Shown here in pieces: positions 49,740 to 55,604 of a DNA stretch of 55,604 bases. The notes beneath the pieces are model-generated. The model was not told the origin of the DNA and did not search any database. It saw nothing but the letters and a program-made list of their open reading frames with translations. The stretch comes from Actinoplanes nipponensis. GTDB taxonomy: Bacteria > Actinomycetota > Actinomycetes > Mycobacteriales > Micromonosporaceae. Position 1 is the first letter of the stretch; each line of letters opens with the position of its first letter. A program made the position numbers and the translations under genes. The stretch lies in contig NZ_BOMQ01000055.1 of assembly GCF_016862275.1 (NCBI RefSeq), forward strand, positions 1 through 55,604, read 5' to 3'.

Positions 49740-52286
49740 TCAGTCGTGGGCGATGGCGCCCAGGACGTTGAGCCGGGCGGCGCGGATCGCCGGCAGCACC
49801 GCGGCGATCACCCCGACCAGGGCGGCCAGCACCAGGTACGTGCCCATCCGCTCCCACGGCAGCACCAGCTCGGTGATGCCGTCGCTCTTCAGGGCGCGGG
49901 TCACCGCGGTGCCCATGCCGGCCCCGACGACCACGCCGAGCAGGGCGCCGAAGACCGAGATCACCACCGCCTCGACCGTCACCATCCGCATGGTCTGCGC
50001 CCGGCCCAGCCCGACCGCGCGCAGCAGCCCCAGCTCCCGCGTGCGTTCCAGCACCGACAGGGCCAGCGTGTTGACCACGCCGAGCACCGCGATGAGGATG
50101 GCCAGCGCCAGCAGGATCTGGATCATCGTGATCAGGGTGTCGAAGGTCGCCGCCTGCTGGTCGACGAACGCCTGGGCGTCCTGCGCCGACACCTCGGGGC
50201 TGTCCGCCAGCAGCGCCTTGACCCGGGGCAGCACCTGGCCCACCGGCACGCCGTCGGCCAGGCGCAGGAAGCCCATCGTCGGCTGGGTGATGCCGAAGTC
50301 CCGGGCCGCCGCGACCGGCAGCAGGTAGTCGCCCGGAAGGCTGTCCTCCGGGTAGGTCGCGGCGATCGTGTACGCCCGGGGATCGCCGCGGGACGGCTGG
50401 ATCGTCACCTTGGTGCCGACCTGCCACCCGTACGCGGCGGCCTCCGGCACGCTGACCACCAGCTGGTCGTCCCGCAACGTGGCCGGCACGGCGCCCGCCG
50501 CGTCGCCGAACGCGTCCTTGAGGGCGGCCAGGTCGTCGGTGGCGTTCACGTAGTGCTTCTCGCCGTCGATGACGACCTGGTCGTTCCAGAGGCCGGCGAC
50601 CGACCGTACCCCCGGGATCGTCGCGGCCCCGCGCAGCACCGCCGGGTCGTAGCTCGGCGGCCGCGGGCCGTTCTGGTCGCCGCTGATGATCACCTCGGCC
50701 TTGAGGATCGTCGCGGCCTCGGCCTTGAGGCTGCTCTTGGCCGAATCCATCACCACGGTGACGCCGGTGACCAGCGCGATGCCGACCATCAGGGCGGCCG
50801 CCGTGATCGCCGTGCGTCGCGGGTTGCGGCCGGAGTTGAGCCGGCCCAGGCGCCCGGGCAGCGACCAGGAGAACAGCCGGCCGATGCCGGACACGACCGG
50901 GCGGCTGATCAGCGGCGTGAGCAGCGCGACGCCGACGAACGACACCAGCACGCCGCCCAGGATGGTCCACAGGGTGGCGTCGCCCAGGTCGGCGAACAGG
51001 CCCAGGCCCAGCCCGGTGGCGCCCGCGGCCGTGACGACGCCGCCGGCCACGCTGATTCTGGTGAGCGGCCGGTCCGGCGTGGCGACGTCCTGCATGGCGG
51101 CGACCGGCGCGATCCGCGAGGCCCGCAGCGCCGGCAGCACGGCGGCCACCACGGTGACCAGCACCCCGACCACGAACGAGCTGACGACCGCGGCGAGCGG
51201 CACGCCCACCGTGCCGAGCTCCATCCCGCCGGCGAACGAGCTGAACAGGTACGCCAGCAGCGCGCCCACCCCGACCCCGGCGGCCAGGCCGAGCACCGAC
51301 GCGATCAGCCCGATCACCACCGCCTCGACCAGCACCGAGCCGATCACCTGGCGCCGGCTGCCGCCCAGGGCCCGCATCAGCGCCAGCTCGCGGGTCCGCT
51401 GGGCCACGATGATCGAGAACGTGTTGAGGATCAGGAAGATGCCGACGAACAGCGCCACGCCGGCGAAGCCGAGCAGGATGTTGGTGAAGAAGCCGAGCCC
51501 CTCCTGCAGGCCCGCGGCGTTGTCCGCGGCGAGCTGGTCGCCGGTCTTGGTCACGTAGCCGGGGCCCAGGGCCGTCGCGATCCGGTCCCGCAGCTCCTCG
51601 CGGGTCACCCCGGGCGCCGCCGTGACCCGGATGGAGCTGTAGACCCCGGTCTCGCCGAGCATGAGCTGCTGCGCCACCGGCTCGGTGAACGCCACCTCCT
51701 GCACGCCGCCGATGCTGTCCCGGTTGCCGCTGTAGCCGTAGATGCCGACCAGGGTGAACTGCTTCTTCGGGGCCAGGGTGAGCACGCCGACGCGGTCACC
51801 CACCGTGATGCCGGCGGCCTCGGCCACCGTCGCGTTCACCACGAACTCGTCGGCGGCGACGGGACCGCGGCCGGCGCGCAGCTCGACCAGGTCGTCCGCG
51901 CCGGTCCAGGCGATGCCCAGCCGGGGCGGACCCATCGAGGTGACCACCTTGCCGTCGCTGCCGATCACCCGGGCCCCGTCGGCCTCCACCAGTCCGGTCG
52001 CCGTCCGTACGCCCGGCACGGCCCGCACCCGCTGCACCGCGTTCGCCGGCAGCGGCGTGACCACCTGCTCACCCTCGAACTCGGACACCTCGACCTTCGG
52101 CTTCGCGGTGACGCCGACGTCGGTGGTGGCGTACGCGCTGGCGAACAGCGCGTCGAACGACCGGCTCAGCGTGTCGGTGACCACGAACGCGCCGGAGACG
52201 AACATGACGCCGAGCACCACGGCGAGCCCGGAGAGGACGAGCCGCAGCTTGCGCGCCAGCAGGCTCTTCAGGGTCGCGCGCAGCAT
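49740..52286 (-). CDS. MacB/FtsX-like ABC transporter permease
   Basis: The 848-residue protein has two related halves, each with a long extracytoplasmic MacB_PCD-like domain and FtsX-type membrane helices: LVLSGLAVVLGVMFVSGAFV near the start, LNTFSIIVAQRTRELALMRA mid-protein and VLGVVNTLALSVLERTREL near 720. Each half carries the conserved RTREL(A/G)L(M/L)RA(L/V)G signature. Duplicated-half permeases of this kind transport lipids, lipoproteins or peptides outwards, or are mechanotransmitters. Its ATG overlaps the ATPase stop by 1 bp. Confidence 0.93.
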   Translation of the reverse strand: MLRATLKSLLARKLRLVLSGLAVVLGVMFVSGAFVVTDTLSRSFDALFASAYATTDVGVTAKPKVEVSEFEGEQVVTPLPANAVQRVRAVPGVRTATGLVEADGARVIGSDGKVVTSMGPPRLGIAWTGADDLVELRAGRGPVAADEFVVNATVAEAAGITVGDRVGVLTLAPKKQFTLVGIYGYSGNRDSIGGVQEVAFTEPVAQQLMLGETGVYSSIRVTAAPGVTREELRDRIATALGPGYVTKTGDQLAADNAAGLQEGLGFFTNILLGFAGVALFVGIFLILNTFSIIVAQRTRELALMRALGGSRRQVIGSVLVEAVVIGLIASVLGLAAGVGVGALLAYLFSSFAGGMELGTVGVPLAAVVSSFVVGVLVTVVAAVLPALRASRIAPVAAMQDVATPDRPLTRISVAGGVVTAAGATGLGLGLFADLGDATLWTILGGVLVSFVGVALLTPLISRPVVSGIGRLFSWSLPGRLGRLNSGRNPRRTAITAAALMVGIALVTGVTVVMDSAKSSLKAEAATILKAEVIISGDQNGPRPPSYDPAVLRGAATIPGVRSVAGLWNDQVVIDGEKHYVNATDDLAALKDAFGDAAGAVPATLRDDQLVVSVPEAAAYGWQVGTKVTIQPSRGDPRAYTIAATYPEDSLPGDYLLPVAAARDFGITQPTMGFLRLADGVPVGQVLPRVKALLADSPEVSAQDAQAFVDQQAATFDTLITMIQILLALAILIAVLGVVNTLALSVLERTRELGLLRAVGLGRAQTMRMVTVEAVVISVFGALLGVVVGAGMGTAVTRALKSDGITELVLPWERMGTYLVLAALVGVIAAVLPAIRAARLNVLGAIAHD

Positions 52287-53053
52287 CAGAGCATCACCGG
52301 TTCGGCGTGCGTGTCGAGGCGCTTCATCGTGTCCAGGACTGTCTCGGGGGTCGGCCCGGCGAGCTCGTCGACGATCGCGCCGTCGGCCAGGAACACCACC
52401 CGGTCGGCGTAGCCCGCGGCGACCGGGTCGTGGGTGACCATGACGATGGTCTGGCGGTGCTCGCGCACGCTGGCCCGCAGGAACGACAGCACCTCGGCGC
52501 CCGAGCGCGAGTCCAGGTTGCCGGTCGGCTCGTCGGCGAAGATGACGTCCGGCCGGCCGATGAGGGCCCGCGCGCAGGCCACCCGCTGCTGCTGGCCGCC
52601 GGAGAGCTGGCTGGGCCGGTGGCCGAGCCGGTCCCGCAGCCCCACGGTGTCGATCACGATGTCCCACCACTGCGGGTCGGGCTTGCGGCCCGCGATGTCC
52701 AGCGGCAGCCGGATGTTCTCCTTGGCGCTGAGCGTGGGCAGCAGGTTGAACTGCTGGAAGATGAAGCCGACCCGGTCGCGGCGCAGCCGGGTGAGCGCCT
52801 TGTCGCCCATTCCGGTGATCTTGGTGCCGCCGACGTGGACCTCGCCGCGGTCGACCGTGTCGAGCCCGGCCAGGCAGTGCATGAGGGTCGACTTGCCGCT
52901 GCCCGAAGGCCCCATGATGGCGGTGAATCGGCCGCGCTCGAACTCGGCGCTCACGCCGCGCAGCGCGACGACGCGCGCCTCGCCGGTGCCGTACACCTTC
53001 CAGACCTCATCGGCCCGTGCGGCCGCCGGCTCGCCGGAATTCGTCGTTGTCAC
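52286..53053 (-). CDS. ABC transporter ATP-binding protein (MacB/LolD type)
   Basis: A GTG gives 255 residues. Walker A is GPSGSGKST, the signature is LSGGQQQRVA and Walker B is VIFADEPTGNLDS; FQQFNLLPTLSAKENIRLPL is the Q-loop region typical of MacB/LolD exporters. It powers the permease gene that overlaps its stop by 1 bp, so the two form one exporter unit. No periplasmic adaptor or outer membrane gene is present, as expected in a Gram-positive. Confidence 0.96.
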   Translation of the reverse strand: MTTTNSGEPAAARADEVWKVYGTGEARVVALRGVSAEFERGRFTAIMGPSGSGKSTLMHCLAGLDTVDRGEVHVGGTKITGMGDKALTRLRRDRVGFIFQQFNLLPTLSAKENIRLPLDIAGRKPDPQWWDIVIDTVGLRDRLGHRPSQLSGGQQQRVACARALIGRPDVIFADEPTGNLDSRSGAEVLSFLRASVREHRQTIVMVTHDPVAAGYADRVVFLADGAIVDELAGPTPETVLDTMKRLDTHAEPVML

Positions 53054-53193
53054 TGTGGCTCCCTGGGATACGCCCTTGAACGGTCGGGCCCAGTCTTCCG
53101 GCGGGCGCGGTGCGGGGCGTCCGCCCTGGGGCGTAGCCCGACGCGGAGATTCCGCTGGGGGTGGCCACCCAGGGGCGCTCAGGGTTCCCCCTC

Positions 53194-53238
53194 GACGTCA
53201 TCGTGACGGTTGACAGACGTCATAAGTGACGTCATAGT
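53194..53238 (+). promoter_or_regulatory. Leaderless promoter with three GACGTCAT boxes
   Basis: GACGTCAT occurs at 53194-53201, 53216-53223 and 53228-53235. A -35 TTGACA (53210-53215) and -10 CATAGT (53233-53238) are 17 bp apart, and the first base of the ATG at 53245 lies 7 bp after the -10, so transcripts should be leaderless. The last two boxes sit between -35 and -10, where a repressor blocks polymerase. Confidence 0.75.
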
Positions 53239-53244
53239 GGGGTC

Positions 53245-53733
53245 ATGGACCTGACGCCGTACCTCGAAGCGCTCCGCAGCGACCTCAGCGCCGCCGCGGC
53301 CCCGGGCGGTCCGGAGACCACCCGGGCGGCCGAGCTGCTCGGCCACGCCCTGGAGGCCTCGGCCCGCCTGGCGCTGCTCCAGGCGCTGTCGGACGCGGCG
53401 GCCGAGATCACCACCCGGCTGCACGGCCCGGTGGTGGACGTCCGCCTCCGCGGCCGCGAGGCGGACCTCGTGGTCACCGAGCCGGCCTTCTCGGCCCCGC
53501 CGGCGCCGGCCCCGCCGCCGGCCGACGGCGGGGACCTGGCCCGCCTCACCCTGCGCATGCCCGAATCGCTCAAGACGCACGTCGAGCAGGCCGCGGCGGC
53601 CGAGGGCGTCTCGGTCAACGCCTGGCTCGTCCGGGCAGTCACGGCCGCGGCCGGGGCGGCGCCGGCGGGCCCGCCCCCGGACGCCCGCCGCGGCCGGCCC
53701 GGCAAGCGCATCACCGGCTTCGCACAAGCCTGA
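53245..53733 (+). CDS. Ribbon-helix-helix (HicB-like) regulator
   Basis: The 162-residue protein ends in LARLTLRMPESLKTHVEQAA and SVNAWLVRAVTAAAG, a ribbon-helix-helix domain of the Arc/HicB class. Residues 1-75 are helical (DLTPYLEALRSDLSAAAAPG), likely a dimerisation or sensing part, joined by a Pro-rich linker. A basic tail (RRGRPGKRI) follows. It is paired with a DUF4097 gene 25 bp downstream, an arrangement I know from actinobacteria. The three GACGTCAT boxes suggest autoregulation. Confidence 0.85.
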   Translation: MDLTPYLEALRSDLSAAAAPGGPETTRAAELLGHALEASARLALLQALSDAAAEITTRLHGPVVDVRLRGREADLVVTEPAFSAPPAPAPPPADGGDLARLTLRMPESLKTHVEQAAAAEGVSVNAWLVRAVTAAAGAAPAGPPPDARRGRPGKRITGFAQA

Positions 53734-53758
53734 CCAGCCCCGACGGAAGGAAGAGACC

Positions 53759-54562
53759 ATGTACGTGTTCGACCGTTCCACCCCCGTGACGGTGTCCCTG
53801 CGCCTGCACCGGGGCACCGCGGAAGTGGTGGCCGAGGAGCGCCCCGACGCCCAGGTGGAAGTCGTCGCGGAGAACGGCGGTGAGGCCGTCGAAGACTTCA
53901 CGGTGACCCTGGAGGGCGACACCCTGGTGGTGCACGCGCCCGAATGGACCTGGAACTGGCGCCGCACCCCGAAGGTGCGGGTCCGGATCCGGGTGCCGCT
54001 GGACAGCGCCCTGGCCGCGAAGTCGGCGTCGGCCGACATCCGCGCGACCGGCCGCTGGGCGAGCGCGCAGGCCGACGTGGCGTCGGCCGACGTGTCCCTC
54101 GACGAGGTGACCGGCGACGCGTTCCTGAAGGCGGCCAGCGGCGACCTGGCCGCCGGGCGGGTCGGCGGCTCGCTGCGGATCAGCAGCAGCTCCGGCGGCC
54201 TGCGCGTTGGTGACGTCAACGGTGACGTCAACGCGGACACGGCCAGCGGCGACATCACGCTCCGCCGGGTCGGTGGCTCGCTGCACGCGAGGACGGCGTC
54301 CGGCGAGGTCGAGGTCGGCCTGCTGAGCCGCGGCAAGGCCCGGGTGAGCACGGCGTCCGGTGACGTGTCGGTGGGGGTGGCCGCGGGCACGGGCGTGTGG
54401 CTGGACCTGGACACCGCGTCGGGCTCCACGTCGAGCGATCTCGCGATGCGCGGCGGAGCCCCGGCCGGGACACCGGAGGCGGCGCTGGAGCTGCGGGTGC
54501 GCACGGCCAGCGGCGACATCGACGTGCACCGGGCGACGGGGGACCTGCGCGCGGCGGCCTGA
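53759..54562 (+). CDS. DUF4097 beta-strand repeat protein
   Basis: The 267-residue protein has repeated short strands with TASGDI/ASGD cores (DTASGDITLRRVGG, RTASGEVEVGLL, STASGDVSVGVA, RTASGDIDVHRATG), the DUF4097 right-handed beta-helix pattern. It starts after GGAAGGAAGAG. It has no signal peptide, so it is cytoplasmic or secreted by another route. It is the operon partner of the RHH regulator. Function unknown. Confidence 0.92.
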   Translation: MYVFDRSTPVTVSLRLHRGTAEVVAEERPDAQVEVVAENGGEAVEDFTVTLEGDTLVVHAPEWTWNWRRTPKVRVRIRVPLDSALAAKSASADIRATGRWASAQADVASADVSLDEVTGDAFLKAASGDLAAGRVGGSLRISSSSGGLRVGDVNGDVNADTASGDITLRRVGGSLHARTASGEVEVGLLSRGKARVSTASGDVSVGVAAGTGVWLDLDTASGSTSSDLAMRGGAPAGTPEAALELRVRTASGDIDVHRATGDLRAAA

Positions 54563-54581
54563 CCGGGCCGCCGCGGCGGCG

Positions 54582-55307
54582 TCAGCCGCCCGGGCGCACC
54601 AGCCCGGTCTCGTAGGCCAGCACCACCGCCTGGACCCGGTCGCGCAGGCCCAGCTTGGTCAGCATGTGGCCGACGTGGGTCTTGACGGTCGTCTCGCTGA
54701 CCGTCAGGGCACGGGCGATCTCCGCGTTCGAGTGGCCCTTGGCGACGTGGGCGAGCACCTCGCGTTCCCGGTCGGTCAGCGTCTCGAGCGCGGGCGCGGC
54801 CGCCGTCGTGGCCGGCGCCGGCAGCGCCTCGGCCAGGCGGGTGAGCAGCCGGGCGAGGATCACCGGCGCGACCACGGCGCCTCCGGCGGCGACGGTACGG
54901 ACGGCAGCGACAAGCTCCTCCGCCGGCACGTCTCGGCACAGGTAGCCCATGGCCCCGGCCGCGACCGCCCCGGTGACGTGTTCGTCCGCGTCGTCCATGG
55001 TCAGGATCAGCACCCGCACCGGCAGCCCGGACCCGGCGATCGAACGGGTCACGGACAGCCCGTCGAGCCGGGGCAGCCGCAGGTCCATGAGCACGACGTC
55101 GGGCAGCAGCCGGCGGGAGAGCGCGAGCGTCTCGACCCCGTCGCCGGCCTCGCCGACGACCGCGACACCGCCGGCCCCGGTCAGCGCCATCCGCAGGCCC
55201 GACCGCATCATCGGCTGATCGTGGGCGAGCAGCACCCGCACCGGCCGCGCGGCGGCCCCGCCCGGCGCCGTGCCGTTGACCCCCGTCACCCGCTCAGCCT
55301 CTCCCAC
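54582..55307 (-). CDS. Orphan LuxR-family response regulator with altered receiver site
   Basis: From the GTG at 55307 the protein has 241 residues; a GTG at 55289 is an alternative. The receiver has VLLAHDQPMMRSG, where His29 replaces one of the two acidic residues, the phospho-acceptor Asp75 in VVLMDLRLP, and GYLCRD with Arg125 instead of the conserved Lys. The LuxR helix-turn-helix runs TLTDREREVLAHVAKG to TKLGLRDRVQAV. It closely resembles the response regulator at 19203-19871 in the C-terminus. No kinase adjoins it in the window, so it may be atypical or orphan. Confidence 0.9.
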   Translation of the reverse strand: MGEAERVTGVNGTAPGGAAARPVRVLLAHDQPMMRSGLRMALTGAGGVAVVGEAGDGVETLALSRRLLPDVVLMDLRLPRLDGLSVTRSIAGSGLPVRVLILTMDDADEHVTGAVAAGAMGYLCRDVPAEELVAAVRTVAAGGAVVAPVILARLLTRLAEALPAPATTAAAPALETLTDREREVLAHVAKGHSNAEIARALTVSETTVKTHVGHMLTKLGLRDRVQAVVLAYETGLVRPGG

Positions 55308-55526
55308 CCCGCCGGCCCGTCGCCGGGCCCCTCCGGTTCCGCGATCACCCTAGGCGATCAGGCCGGGCCGGCCGCGCGGCCGTGTCACCCATCGGACGGG
55401 GTCCGGTTCCGCCCGCCGCTGCCTGGTCTGGTTCCGCCCGCCGCCCGCCGCTGCATGGTCTGGTTCCGCCCGCCGCTCCCGCTGGCTGGTCCCGGCCGCC
55501 GCTCCCGCTGGCTGGTCCCGCCCGCC
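55308..55526. other. Intergenic region with scattered GC-rich units
   Basis: No gene is seen. From about 55400 short variants of CCGCCCGCCGCT and GGTCTGGTTCCG recur, apparently a degenerate start of the 13-bp array that follows. Confidence 0.6.
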
Positions 55527-55604
55527 GCTCCCGCCCGCCGCTCCCGCCCGCCGCTCCCGCCCGCCGCTCCCGCCCGCCGCTCCCGCCCGCCGCTCCCGCC
55601 CGCC
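55527..55604 (+). repeat. 13-bp tandem array reaching the window end
   Basis: Six perfect copies of GCTCCCGCCCGCC run to the last base and may continue past the window. The complement has GGCGGGCGGGAGC, which can form G-quadruplex runs. Confidence 0.9.

Overview
This window is very high-GC actinobacterial DNA, with codon third positions almost always G or C and frequent GTG starts. The gene set points to Micromonosporaceae, most plausibly Actinoplanes or a relative. Evidence is mshC (mycothiol synthesis), an F420-type luciferase-like oxidoreductase, the DUF3090/SCO1664/MSMEG_4193-phosphatase cluster, PAC2, DUF5703, DUF6232 and an XRE/DUF397 set. The genus is an inference; no rRNA or tRNA gene is visible. 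Most of the window is ordinary chromosome, with accessory or eroding patches at about 7.7-9.3, 26.2-28.7, 33.3-34.6 and 39.0-40.7 kb.

Layout. 0-3 kb: a class IV aminotransferase and a DUF72 protein on the minus strand, then a tiny Gly/Asp-rich peptide made of two 22-residue repeats directly followed by a JmjC/cupin oxygenase. 3.1-7.7 kb: a tight four-gene minus-strand cassette (a WXG100-sized helical protein, a helical/proline-rich protein, an FtsK/SpoIIIE-type ATPase and a coiled-coil membrane protein) that looks like a reduced ESX-like or translocase system. 7.8-9.2 kb: minisatellites, a NYN/PIN-like gene and a decayed ClpB/ClpC-type pseudogene. 9.2-14.4 kb: LysR, hemerythrin, M20 peptidase, an acidic protein, DUF5703 and an aldo/keto reductase. 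14.5-19.1 kb: the conserved oxidoreductase, phosphatase, DUF3090, SCO1664, mshC block. 19.2-22.4 kb: a two-component system and a divergent membrane protein. 22.4-26.2 kb: an Old Yellow Enzyme with divergent MarR, a GntR regulator, a methyltransferase and a small membrane protein. 26.2-28.7 kb: a lower-GC island with DUF6232, an XRE/DUF5753-like regulator, two DUF397 proteins and several dyad symmetries. 28.7-33.3 kb: PAC2 and divergent metH. 33.3-34.6 kb: wreckage of a TIR-NB-ARC-TPR gene. 34.7-38.0 kb: two overlapping secreted-protein genes, one with a lytic-transglycosylase-like domain. 38.2-43.3 kb: an arginase-fold protein with altered metal ligands, kinase remnants, LysE, and a three-gene operon headed by a phosphoribosyltransferase-like protein with an altered PRPP loop. 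43.5-49.7 kb: a CDP-alcohol phosphatidyltransferase, a spermidine-synthase-like protein, an ArsR/SRPBCC pair, DUF2071, a membrane protein, a zinc metallopeptidase and a HAD hydrolase. 49.7-53.1 kb: a MacB-like ABC exporter. 53.2-55.3 kb: a ribbon-helix-helix regulator with DUF4097 protein, and an orphan LuxR-family response regulator.

Regulation is unusually readable. Candidate operators lie upstream of the MarR/OYE pair, GntR, ArsR, the RHH/DUF4097 operon (three boxes around an apparently leaderless promoter), metH/PAC2 and the XRE island. Strong hairpins sit between several convergent gene pairs.

The best candidates for something undescribed are the repeat peptide with its oxygenase (1625-3065), which looks like a ribosomally made, hydroxylated peptide, and the four-gene FtsK cassette (3164-7670). 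All product names come from motif recognition by eye; no database search was run.
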